DNA of 64,000 nucleotides, from positions 18,990,498 through 19,054,497 of the forward strand of contig JASXTE010000017.1 in the NCBI GenBank assembly GCA_030280995.1. Reading direction: 5' to 3'. Below the pieces are notes generated by a model. It saw only the letters and a list, made by a program, of their open reading frames with translations. It did not search any database and was not told the DNA's origin. This document shows positions 1-10,700 of the stretch, piece after piece. A program made the translations under genes and the position numbers. Every line of letters begins with the position of its first letter. Within the stretch, counting starts at the first letter, position 1. Source of the stretch: Hemileia vastatrix (Eukaryota; Basidiomycota; Pucciniomycetes; Pucciniales; Zaghouaniaceae).

Positions 1-36
1 ACCGCTTCAACGTTGATTCATCTGACATTTGACAAG

Positions 37-216
37 ATGCCAAGACGAGGAGGTTCAAGCCATTCGAATACCAACACACCTACTTTGCAAAAAATAGATG
101 AGAGTGAAGAAATAAGAAAACGAAAAGGTAAAGAAAAGATGATTGAGACAGACGAACAGTTCCCATTGAAGAAAAAAGTGGTTCTTCCTGACCTTAATTT
201 TCCTGTGAGATTGTTA

Positions 217-257
<41 letters not shown>

Positions 258-352
258 ATTTTTTACGTTTTATATCTGATGGGTTGAATGTCTAGGCCGA
301 TAAGACACTAAAAAAAAGTTAAACTTTTTTTAATACTTTTTTATTATCTCAT

Positions 353-399
<47 letters not shown>

Positions 400-1323
400 G
401 AAAAAAAAAACTTATACATACACCTTTTCCAATTTGTATGAATAGGTGAAAAAAGACGGTCTTCTTCTTGTATGTCTTACAATCACTTTTTTTTTATCAT
501 ACCATACTAAATATATATATATATATATAATAAAAATAGCATATATGTATCTTTGCAATCCCTTACCCCTTTTTTTCATTTTTTTTTTATATATACTTTT
601 TATATATGTTTTCATATGGGCAGCAGGAATAAAGATTCGAGAATTGGAAGAAAAAGGTAATCACACCGGAAAAAAAAAAACTTTATAAATAGAGTTAAAA
701 AAAAACTCTTAACATATTTTATTTATTTCTATAATAGATTTTGAACCTACTTCGTTGTCATTATTGGATGAAATAAAAGTGAGTATATATTCCTTTTTCA
801 ATCATTGATTCGATTTAAAAAAGCGCGTTTTCATGCCATAAACAATTTTTATACTATAAGAATGACAACCCCACACCACAATCTCGAGGTAGGATATATA
901 TATATATATATTCTGAATATACTAAATAATGGATTGATGATTTGGTTTTCACCCTGAAACATCAAACGACATATGATGTTCTTTAGCTCGTGCGTGATCC
1001 AGCAATTGGTTTGATTTTTTATTACAAAACCTTGATCATCATTCTAATTGATCCAACTTAAACCTTCACCTAAATATATATATATATATATAATAATAAA
1101 AAATAGTCAGACTATATGAATCGACCTTTGACCGTAAGTCCAATTCTGCGTTCAATAAATAACATAACTATAAGGTAGAGTTGCAAAAAAAAAAAAATTA
1201 ACATAATATGGTGAATGGGGAGGACGAACAGCTTTGAAATTATCAATGCAAAAAGTTAAACACATGCAAGGTAAAATATCCATCTCATATATGTACTAGT
1301 TTTTTTAATGTAAACTGACTCTC

Positions 1324-1355
<32 letters not shown>

Positions 1356-1590
1356 TATGTTAATAAACAACTTTTCGAAAAAGTTTACGTACGCGACCGA
1401 AGTTGTAAGCGTAACATCACATTTACTTAATTTCTCTCCTTCTCCTTCCAAATAAATAAAAAGGAATCCATTTTCAAGCACCTAATTTATTTATTTATCT
1501 ATTTATCTATTTTTCCTTGGGGTGGGGGCCATATATATATATAGTACAACTTTCTGAGAAGATTGTAGGTAAGATTAGAGAGAATGATGA

Positions 1591-1621
<31 letters not shown>

Positions 1622-1682
1622 GGATTAATTTATCATTCTTATTATTCATTTATTTTTCAAAAAGAAATCAAGATAACTAATA

Positions 1683-1713
<31 letters not shown>

Positions 1714-2158
1714 TTATTTTTTTTTGTTTTCAAAAAAAAAAAAAAAAAAAAAAACTTAAAAAAACTTAAAAAAACTTTGAACGTTACATTTCTTGATCAT
1801 TTTCATCATCAACACCATCAACGACAAATAATAATAACAATAATAATAATAAAGATATCATTGTTGCAGTGACGGGTAAGTTACAAAAAAAAAAAAAAAA
1901 AAAAAAAAAGATCAATCGAATGATGATTTATGAATTATTGATGACACATGATCAATATGTATATCTATGTTTGTGTGGTTGGACAGAGGCCGTTATAGGT
2001 TTCCTAGGTTCGTTCAAGCGATTTTCATTTTCATTTTCATTTTTTTTTTTTTTTTTTTGTAACAAGAAAAAAAAAAAAAAAAAAAAAAAGATGCTCATTT
2101 CCCTTTTCGCTCCCCTTTCTTTCTTTCAGCATTATGTTTATCATTCATATGTAATTTT

Positions 2159-2196
<38 letters not shown>

Positions 2197-2493
2197 CTTT
2201 TAACTACTTTCCCTCAATGACAAATCGAGGAAAATTTCTAAAGAAGAAAATGATTATTATTATTATCTTTCAAAACGGTTTATCCAGTGCCGGGTAAGTG
2301 ATAAAAAAAAGATACATTTATGTTTTAACATGTTTTATCTCAGTCAGTATATTGAAAAGAGATATAATATAAATTATATTTTTAATTTTAGATGACGATT
2401 TTTGCGAGCCATGCACTTCTAGGTATGGTTCATTCGGATCAAGAAGATGTTGCAGGAAAACGGTGAAAATATATCGACATTACAACACAAACC
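37..2493 (+). CDS. Unrecognised multi-exon gene (partly resolved)
   Basis: I do not recognise the product. The 5' exon opens with an ATG at 37 and encodes a basic, charged stretch (MPRRGGSSHSNTNTP, then RKRKGKEK) that could be a nuclear localisation signal; it runs to a GT at 205. Three small exons then join in perfect phase: about 629-656, 738-778 and 861-888, reading IKIRELEEKD, FEPTSLSLLDEIK and NDNPTPQSR, with introns of 81 and 82 nt carrying GT and AG ends. A later exon at 2392-2493 follows a TTTTAG acceptor and ends at GTGAGT; it reads DDFCEPCTSRYGSFG and is Cys/Arg-rich, although another frame of it is also open for some 20 codons. Exons between 889 and 2391 and the 3' end are not resolved. 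The introns hold T and A runs of up to 37 nt. That a gene is present is likely; the model is partial. Confidence 0.4.
220..256. repeat. Poly-T tract of 37 nt
   Basis: An uninterrupted T run lies just after the first exon of the 5' gene, within its first intron. Similar long T or A runs follow at about 1589-1620, 1736-1754, 1884-1909, 2071-2089 and 2162-2196. An (AT)n tract occupies about 355-396, a (CA)n tract about 1329-1355 and an (ATT)n tract about 1686-1714. Confidence 0.9.
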
Positions 2494-2902
2494 GTGAGTG
2501 AAAATAGTTGCATTGCTTATCATAATAGGGAGGGGGGATTTGAAAAGAATAAAGAAACATTAGAAATCAGACCATTAGTTCACTTTTGAATTGATTATAA
2601 ATAAAATGAGACAGGTCACTATAGCGTAGCGGACGTAGGAGCGGTTATATTTATGATGGTAGGTTATATGGTTGTAAAAGGGATATTGACACATAGGCCT
2701 CCTCGATGAGAGGTAGATATAAGGGATTGATTCATTGAATGAGTATTGTAGTTGATGAGGATATGTAAAGAAAGGAAGTAGATGATTGTGGGAGTGAGGA
2801 GTCGTTGCTGAGGAGTGAGAAAAGAAGTGTGCAAGTGTGGCGGACTCAGTGTCCAATGTCCAATGTCCAATGGCCAGCTGCACTCGCCAATGGCAAGGCG
2901 CA
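2494..2902. other. Spacer and 5' flank of the transporter gene
   Basis: No coding exon could be supported here. The stretch is moderately AT-rich and ends in a short direct repeat (GTCCAAT repeated three times near 2851-2872) that overlaps two alternative upstream in-frame ATGs, at 2837 and 2870. No TATA box is evident. Confidence 0.5.
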
Positions 2903-4211
2903 ATGTCTCAGCCGCCGCCCTCCAGACTGCATGTCGCAGCCACTGTCTCTTTTTATCTCGTCGCTGCCCTGGTCATGGTCTGTGCGAACAAATGGGTCCT
3001 CAATACCATCGACGCGCCCCTCTTCTTCCTTTTCGCTCAGCTCGTCGTCGCCGTCGTTCTTCTCCATCTCGCCGCTGGTCTTCGCTATCTCTCCCTTCCC
3101 ACTCTCCATCTCTCTTCCTTGCGAGCACTCTCTCCCCTCATCGCCGTCAACGTCCTCGGTCTGTCGTTTAATACCTATTGTCTCAAACTCGTCGATGCGT
3201 CCTTCTATCAGGTCCGCATCTATCCCTCTCGCTTTGCTTAATCTCTTATGTATTTATCCTCCTCCTTCTTCTTGACTCACTTTTTGTCAGATTGCTCGTG
3301 GTCTCATCTTGCCTTTCACCGTCTTGGCTTCCTATCTCTTTCTTAAAACAAGATCTTCATGCAATGCATTCATGGCTATCACCCTCGTCACCTTGGGCTT
3401 TTTTTACGGTGTCTCATCTGAAAGATTGTCCGTCTCTCACTTGGGTGTAGCATTAGGCGTTCTTTCTTCCATCACCACTTCCTTACACGCTATAGTCGTC
3501 AAAAAATCACTCGCCATCGTACCCGGAACATTAGATTTAGCCTACTATTCCAATCTCCTTTCTGCAATCGTCCTGTTGCCTTTTATCGTCATTGTTGGTG
3601 AAGTACAAACGATTGGGAAGGTCTTGATTCATCCTGATTCGTTTAAAACGTTTTTAATCGGTACTTTGGTCACTGGGTTTTTTGGTTTTCTTATTTGTGT
3701 GGCTGGATTTCTTTCAATTAAAGTGACATCTCCAGTCACTCATATGATTAGTTCAGCCGTAAGAGGTGTCATTCAGGTCAGTCATCATCCACCCATATTT
3801 TGCCATGTTTGGATATTCAGTAGACCATATCCTGACTTGAGATGGATCAATTTATGTTGTGTGCTGTTTCAGACGTCCTTGGGCGTAGTTCTATTCGGTG
3901 ACGCCATCACAACAGGTAGAATTGGAGGAATCTTTCTAATCTTGGCCGGATCAATCTACTACACTTGGGTCAAAGATCAAGAATTACAAAACAGCCATCA
4001 TCATCATCATCATCATAATGATGGTAATAATCATGATGATAATGATTCAAATGTCATTCTTCCACTGGGTATTATTCAACAAAATCAAAAAGATAAAGCA
4101 GGTCATGAGGAAGAAGCAAGACATTTGATGGAATCAGGTCATTTAGATGATTTAAGTGATGATGAACGAGAGTTGGAAGAAGCCGCTAAAGCTGTGGGGA
4201 TGAAAAGTTGA
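2903..4211 (+). CDS. GDP-fucose transporter-like nucleotide-sugar carrier (SLC35C1 family)
   Basis: Predicted multi-pass Golgi/ER membrane carrier of the drug/metabolite transporter superfamily, probably exchanging GDP-fucose for GMP. Three exons: 2903-3211, 3291-3776 and 3873-4211, with a 79-nt intron (phase 0, unusual GTCCGC donor, TTGTCAG acceptor) and a 96-nt intron (GTCAGT donor, TTTCAG acceptor). The second intron length is divisible by three, so an unspliced reading frame runs through it. The joined protein is about 377 aa, close to animal SLC35C1. Diagnostic segments are VCANKWVLN near the N-terminus, FNTYCLKLVDASFYQIARGL across junction 1, MISSAVRGVIQTSLGV across junction 2, and FLILAGSIYYTWVK at the last helix. 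The chosen start (MSQPPPSRLH) places the first helix promptly; in-frame ATGs at 2837 and 2870 would add 22 or 11 residues. The C-terminal tail is long, acidic and hydrophilic with seven consecutive His. GDP-mannose transporters are a less likely alternative. Confidence 0.88.
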
Positions 4212-4445
4212 TCTTTTCATTTTGTGTGTTTCTCTCTTTTTGTCTTTTTTTTTTCTTGGACTTGTTTGTTTGTTTGTTATATAAATTGATTTAATCAGCA
4301 ATAAAAACGATAAAAAAAATGATACAACAATAGAAATAGAAGTAGAAATAGATAAGAGGGAATAGAGAAAATAAAACTGAACATTTGGCTTGATTTTTGA
4401 TTTCTTTACTAATCAAATAATGCCCATAAACGCAATATGACTATA

Positions 4446-4507
<62 letters not shown>

Positions 4508-4586
4508 CTGCAAGGACTAAAGTTAACATTTGATTTGTCTTAATTTTTTGGTTGTATTCTGTCTTGTTGTCTTTGTTTTGGTTTCA
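4212..4586. other. 3' flank of the transporter gene with microsatellite
   Basis: AT-rich non-coding sequence following the stop codon. AATAAA-like sequences lie at about 4300-4306. A compound (AT)n/(GT)n microsatellite occupies about 4451-4507. No gene is seen. Confidence 0.7.
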
Positions 4587-4672
4587 TGATAGTTGTGTAT
4601 GTATGTATGTATGTGTGTGTGTACTTAGTCAAGAGTCATTAATCATTTTAAAAAAAAATGAATAATAAAATA
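4587..4672. repeat. Left copy of long direct repeat flanking Gypsy-1
   Basis: The segment starts TGATAG, passes through a GT-rich stretch and the block ACTTAGTCAAGAGTCATTAA, and ends in AATGAATAATAAAATA. It recurs at 13425-13492 with an 18-nt length difference in the GT-rich part. The two copies bracket the whole 8.75-kb Gypsy-1 insertion. This is far longer than the 4-6 bp target duplication of Gypsy integrases. Confidence 0.85.
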
Positions 4673-4683
4673 CATAAAATAGG

Positions 4684-5437
4684 TGAAGCCACGCCTTTTA
4701 GATCCTTATTAATAATTATTTATTTATTAAATACTTATGTATTAATTACAATGAACTAACTAAGTACACTAAGTAATTAATTAATAAAAATAAGTAATTG
4801 TCCCACATATATTTTTACTCCCAAACACCGTGCTCAATAATACAGATGAGATGGGAATAAAAATTAGTATTAAAAATATATATAAAATTATAAAAAGAAA
4901 AAAATACTTTTTTCAAATTCCTTTAATTAGATTTTATTGATTCTATATTTCAAATCAAATGTTCTTACACTAAAATGTGACAGACTAAAGGGTTCATAGT
5001 TTTATTTCAAATAAAATAAATACTTTTATTTACGCACTATTTAGTCTTACTCTTATTATTTCACATACTCTCTTTAATTAAGTTTTTTTCTCTCACACAC
5101 TCTTGTATTAGGAGATGTAAATTCCGTGTTCTTTTCTCTCACATATTGCCTATAAAAGGCCCTTCCTTTTTGTCCTTTTGAATTCATTCCTTACTTACTT
5201 ACTTATTACATTTACACAACACAATTACTATTTCTATACTTTTATAACATTAGTACTTACATCAACGTATATCTAATCTATAAAATATATTAATATTTAA
5301 CACTACCTCTTATTATTTGAGTAATACAATCAGTTTGATTAAAAAATATGTACTTTACCTTTTGAGAGTCCATTAAAACCCAAAAAATCCTCGTATAACC
5401 TTGAATAAAACTTCTAGACCAAAAGGACCCCTTGACA
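4684..5437 (+). repeat. 5' LTR-like segment of Gypsy-1
   Basis: The right boundary is assigned at CTTGACA (5431-5437) because ATTGGG follows, matching the ATTGGG after the TGACA-ended LTR of Gypsy-C. A TATAAAA box at 5151-5157 marks a likely promoter. CTTCTAGAC near the 3' end is shared with LTR-A. The left boundary is approximate, and the sequence does not match the 3' LTR base for base. Confidence 0.55.
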
Positions 5438-5767
5438 ATTGGGAGCCTTTTGGAATCGTCGACGGCGCATTGATATCTTGAGGACCAGAGGCTGTAGGAC
5501 CATCGCCATCAAGGTATCTGTAAGGACAAGTGAACGACAAAATGACAAATGTCATAAATCACGTGACAAAAATTTTTGCTGCAAACGGGAATCGAACCGC
5601 ACTCCAAAATTTAGGTTCATATATTGACTTAACGTCGTATATTTCGTGGTAATGATTGAAATTACTATTAGTGGGTCATTTTGCACTCTTCATTCTCTAT
5701 GTATTTCCTTTTACTCAGCACTCTGTAAGTGGCATTAATTTGCTCATTTTACAGGGGGAGGTGTCAA

Positions 5768-6251
5768 GTAAGTTGGAATTATTTTTATTATTATTTTTTT
5801 ATTTTTCCTAGTTGACAATAATAGAGCAATTGTGTTCTTAGTCCTAGAAGTAATAAAAATGATATTTTAAAAAGTAATTATTATAATATTCAGTTGACTT
5901 TTGTCCTGATAAATTTAATTTTATTTGTTTCAATTGACAAATTGTCCTGACAATAAAATTTTATAAAATTTCATATTTAATTATTTCAGTTGACATTAAG
6001 TCCTGGTAGTTAAGTATTCAGTTGATTTAAAAATCCTGATAATAATTCTCATAAAATTGTTAATAAAATTTTTTTTAATTTATTTCTTCAGTTGATTATA
6101 TTATAATCCTGGTTTTAAATTGTTTTGAATTAATAAATTGATTATTATTTTAGTTGATTTTATCCTGAAAATTTTAGTTTATTATTTTTCTTTTAAATAT
6201 AAGGTAAAAGTATAAATTAATTGATCTTATTTTCTCCCTTTCTCATTGCAG
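5768..6251 (+). other. Probable intron in the Gypsy-1 leader
   Basis: A GTAAGT donor at 5768 and a pyrimidine-rich acceptor (CCCTTTCTCATTGCAG) ending at 6251 flank a 484-nt AT-rich segment just before the gag ATG at 6265. Gypsy-C has a comparable acceptor (TTTTTCCTTTGTAG) shortly before its gag start near 51404. Splicing is inferred from the signals only. Confidence 0.45.
5809..6170 (+). repeat. Seven-copy motif array in the Gypsy-1 leader
   Basis: A bipartite motif, CAGTTGA then a 4-26 nt spacer then TCCTGA, recurs seven times: 5809-5850, 5891-5910, 5931-5951, 5987-6006, 6019-6040, 6089-6112 and 6151-6170. Copies are separated by AT-rich sequence. Some copies are degenerate at one base (TAGTTGA, CAATTGA, TCCTGG). 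It lies inside the predicted leader intron and could be a packaging, splicing or enhancer element; the role is not known. Confidence 0.75.
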
Positions 6252-6264
6252 TAAAAAATTAGAA

Positions 6265-7713
6265 ATGACTGATCAAGGTATCTCTGCTGCATGTGAAGAG
6301 GAATTGGATTTGATTGATTATGATGAGGCTACTTCTGTAAGTTCCCATTTAAATAGAAAATTAGCTCAAATTAATCAATCATTGCCCCAATCAGGATGTA
6401 GAGATGGAGGAAGTGGAAATTCTGGTGGAAACAACTCAGGAACAGAAACCTATAATAAACCCCCCAGAAGGACTTCCAAAAGGCTTCAAGATAAAAAAGA
6501 TGCCATTGCCTCAACAAGTAAAGAACCTGTCAACAAATATAAAGGAACTAAGGACAGAAAACTTGAAATTGAGGTCAAAGGTAGATGCTCTAGAAGAAAA
6601 GGTAAGAAAAATAGATGCTTTTCTTCAAGAGAAGAGGAAACCTCCTCCCCACAGGGATCTTCATCAATTGGCTCCCCAGCAGCCAGAGAAGGTGGAAGTA
6701 TCCAAGTGGCAGTGGGATTGGCTGAACACTCAGTGGGATTACATGGCTCAAAACCAACAGACGCCCCAAGCAGGTCCATCCAGACACAACCAAGTCAGCC
6801 CAACACCTCCTCATCCCTATCAAGGAGGAAGAAGAAGAAAAAACAATATGATCTTACCCAGAAAACCTTGGTAAGCCCCTCTATTGATTCTCAAGTACCA
6901 TTTCTTGTAACTAATTCAGTTCCCTCAGGTAATTATGGAAGAGGAGATGAGACTGTGAGACCTCTAGAAAACAGTAGACAAATTACTCAAATTTCAAATG
7001 TATCTAATCCTTTAGTTCTGATTGCTACTTCAATGATAAATCCTGATATGGCTATTATTGATGAGACACTTGAACCTGAGTTTAATGAGATGCTGGAAAG
7101 TTACTCTGTTTCCTTACTGAGAAACACTCCAGATGTAGCTAACATCAATGATGAATATTTGAGAAATATTATTGCCAAACAAAACCATCTAATGAACAAC
7201 ATGCAATTGACTCAGAAATATAATAGTTTGTTAACTGATCAGGGTTATCAAGCATTAAGAAGTGAATCACAGAGAGTCTCTGATGAATTGTCTCATTACA
7301 AAGGAACCCATGAAAAGAAAGTTGCTTTATGGCAAAATATCAAAAATGATTTGTATAAACTGAAAGATACTGTATCTGCCTGTTGCCAGGAGATGGAGAT
7401 AGATAAGATGAATCTGAAAAGATTGAATGACCATTTTTCATCTTTTCAAAATAAGAATCAGTTATCTTTTGCAACAATCAATGAGAGTTTATCTAGTCTT
7501 CCAAGATTGAAAACTAGACTAACAACCATTGAGGAGAAATTGAACTCATTGTTTATTGATCAAAAGTATTCTGGGATTTCTTTGAAGGAACAAATAGTAC
7601 AGGATGCTCCAGAGTTACCTGTGGCTAGTTCATCTAAAAGTAAATTAGATTCAGAAATACATGTTGATACCCCTGAGTTTCCATTAAAATTAATAATGCA
7701 CCAGGACCTTTAA
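6265..7713 (+). CDS. Gypsy-1 ORF1 (gag N-terminal region; two overlapping frames)
   Basis: The unspliced frame from ATG 6265 gives 482 aa, hydrophilic with a coiled-coil-like C-terminal half. A second frame is also open across 6395-6870 and is supported as an exon: GTAAGT donor at 6337, AATCAG acceptor ending at 6394, and a GTAAGC donor at 6871. Splicing the 58-nt intron joins MTDQGISAACEEELDLIDYD to a Glu/Lys-rich coil ending in SKWQWDWLNTQW. That second frame is the one conserved in Gypsy-C (KWKWDWFHQQW, near 51800), with a GTAAGT donor at the equivalent place. The spliced product is therefore probably real, but I could not resolve how it continues downstream of 6870. The following gag core is in another frame (from about 7680), so a frame change or further splice is needed. 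Confidence 0.65.
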   Translation: MTDQGISAACEEELDLIDYDEATSVSSHLNRKLAQINQSLPQSGCRDGGSGNSGGNNSGTETYNKPPRRTSKRLQDKKDAIASTSKEPVNKYKGTKDRKLEIEVKGRCSRRKGKKNRCFSSREEETSSPQGSSSIGSPAAREGGSIQVAVGLAEHSVGLHGSKPTDAPSRSIQTQPSQPNTSSSLSRRKKKKKQYDLTQKTLVSPSIDSQVPFLVTNSVPSGNYGRGDETVRPLENSRQITQISNVSNPLVLIATSMINPDMAIIDETLEPEFNEMLESYSVSLLRNTPDVANINDEYLRNIIAKQNHLMNNMQLTQKYNSLLTDQGYQALRSESQRVSDELSHYKGTHEKKVALWQNIKNDLYKLKDTVSACCQEMEIDKMNLKRLNDHFSSFQNKNQLSFATINESLSSLPRLKTRLTTIEEKLNSLFIDQKYSGISLKEQIVQDAPELPVASSSKSKLDSEIHVDTPEFPLKLIMHQDL

Positions 7714-10700
7714 CAGAGAGATTAAACAATGAGATTACTGCACAACTAGAGAAGTTACAGCTGCTCCTTACTCAGAAACAAGCTTGTAATAAGGAGACTC
7801 CTTCAAATCAAAAGAATTGGCCAAAACTTGACCAGTACCCAACATTTGATGGTGATTCTTCCTCTGATTGGCAACAATTTATTTGCAGAATTGATAACTT
7901 AAAAAATTCTTACAAACTCCCAGATGAGGAAATTGTGTCCAAGTTAATTTCTTTGTTTACCAATGTTGCCCTAATGTGGTATGAATCTGTTCTCCTGGAT
8001 GGGAATGACTACTTATGGGAGGATTGGAAGAAATTGATTAAAGCACAATTTGGTGGCTCCAAGTTCAGAATGGCTCAACAAAGGCAGTATGAGGAGACTA
8101 GATATAGCTCTTCTACTGATAAACCTATTGAGTTCTTAATGAAACTTGTAAAAATCTTAAGGGCAATGGACCCAAATATGGAGTTAGAGTTATGGAAGGA
8201 CAGGATCCTTTATAAATTACCAATGTCTCTGAGAGACTTGATAGTGGCTAGGACTGAGTTCTCCAGAGAACCCTCTTCTTTCATTAATACTTGCGATGAG
8301 ATCCTTCTAAACAACAAGTATGATACCAGAAGATTCATTCCTAGGACCCCTTTGGAGAAACCCTCCACATACCAACGGAAACCTCTGGAAAAGGTTGGTA
8401 AACCTTCTGCCCCTGTTGCACCAAAAAAGTATGCAACAAACACTTGCTTCAAATGCAACAAGCCTTGGCAGAAAAGCCATGTTTGTGACAAGAAGATAAA
8501 TCTTGTAGAACAAACAGAGGAGCATGCTGATCACACAGTAGCACTGGATGATACGTCAAGTGATTGTGACAGCAATATTTCATATGAATCTCAACAAGAA
8601 ATCTTGATTCTGGAAGAGGATATTCATTATTTAAATACTATTGATATTGATAATAATGCTTTATCTACAGTGGAAGATGCTGAGATCATAAAGAACATTG
8701 AGGATAGCTCAATTATTATTGCCCCTCTCAAGGCACCAGTCTTGATTAATGGAACCAGCATTGAAGTTGTTCTGGATTCTGGAGCTGGAGGAAGTGTAGT
8801 ATCTGAAAGAGCACTTGCTTCAGTAGATCAAGACTATAAATCAAAACTGATGCCTATCATTTCTGAAAATTGGAGAGGTTATGGCTCTGTTTTGTCCCCC
8901 ATTGGTAAATACAAAGCCACAGTGTTTTTTAAATATAACCATGGGTTTGTAAGAGCTATTTGTGATTTTGTTGTCATGAAAAATGATAACTTAAGCAATT
9001 GGTTTATTGTAGGGAATAATATTTTAACCAAATATGGAATAAAATTGGATCCCTCAAACCAATGTTTCACAATGGGGAAGAATGGGAAGAGGAAATTTAA
9101 GATTTCTTCCTCCAAAAAATTATTAAAACCAGAATTAAACACATGTAATTCTATAGTTCAATATAAAGGAAGATCTACAAAAGAAATGCATGCCCTTATG
9201 TCTGAAATTGACACTGCTTCTTTTGGAGAACAACTTTCTGGTGAGGATAAAGATTCCATCATTAACTTGATAAAGTCTTTTCCTATGGCCTTTGCTCATG
9301 GGTCACATGAACTAGGATTAGTTAAGGAAGAAATGAAACTTTCATTGTCTTGTCCATTAACTGATATACCACCTGGTTTAAAGAAGAAGCCTTATCCTGA
9401 TTCTCCCACAAAGAGAAAAGATATTGAAGACAATATCTCTACCCTTTTAAAAATGAATATTATTGAAAAGGTAGTTGAAACACCTAAATATTGTGTTATC
9501 TCACCTGTCCTAATTTCTTATGAGAAAGATAAAGCCAGGTTATGTGGTGATTAAAGAGCACTAAATACTTATACGGTTGATGATATCTATCCTTTGCCTA
9601 GAATTAGCTCTATACATGCTACCTTACAGGGTGCTAAATATATAAGCTGTTTGGATGGTAATAAAGGATATCACCAGGTACCTGTTGAGAAAAATTCTCA
9701 GAATTTTCTGATGATTGCTACTCATATAGTTATTTATAAGTATATTAGGATGCCATTTGGCCCTAAAAATGCCCCTTCAGTTTTCCAAAAAGTCATGGAT
9801 AACACATTCCATCAAGAGATAATGGAAGGATGGCTGATGGTTTATATTGATGATATCATTATATTCTCAAAAACATTTGAGGACCATCTTAAACACCTGT
9901 GTAAAGTGTTCCAAAAAATGGATGAAATAAATATGACACTTTCTTTGAAGAAATGTAAATTTGGGTTCCATTCTTTAAAAGTTCTTGGTCATGTTGTTTC
10001 AGGCTTACAAATATGTGTTGACCAAAACGAAGTGGCAGCCATACAACAGGTAAAGGCTCCTAATACAGTTAGAGAGCTACAGAGTTTTTTGGGGATGTGT
10101 GGATACTATAGACAGTATATTAAAAATTACCAAGTCATAGCTTTACCCCTTACCCAATTAACTAGAAAGGATGTTGCTTTTGTCTGGAATACTGAAAGAC
10201 AAAGAGCTTTTGACACTATGAAACACTGTTTGAGGTCAGCACCAATTCTTTATTTACCTGACTTTAATCAACCATTTGTTTTGTACACTGATTCCAGTTT
10301 TATTGATCTTGGTGCTGCCCTCCATCAAAAACAAGTGATGAATGATAAAGTATCAGAAGTAGTAATTTGTTATATTTCAAGAACCTTGAGAAATAGTGAA
10401 TTGAAATATGGTGCTACTCAATTGGAATGTTTAGCTGTAGTGTGGGCTCTAGAAAAGCTACATTATTACCTAGATGACCAGAAATTTGAACTTGTCACTG
10501 ACTGCAGTGCAGTTAAATCCCTCTTAAATTTAAAAACACCTAACAGACATATGTTCAGATGGCAGTTAGATGTTCAAGAGTACAGAGGGAGAATGACAAT
10601 TATTCATAGGGCTGGTATTGTTCACTCAAATGTGGACATGTTATCAAGGTTGCCTTTACCAAATGATGACTTTAATCCTGCTTATGATCCTGAGGATGAA

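Noticed and set aside
2575..3109. Several overlapping ORFs on both strands around the transporter 5' end
   Set aside because: Shadows of exon 1 of the transporter; no splice support or family resemblance.
5575..5605. tRNA-like GGTTCGATTCCC on the minus strand
   Set aside because: Only a T-arm-like block is present; no A box or matching acceptor stem was found upstream.
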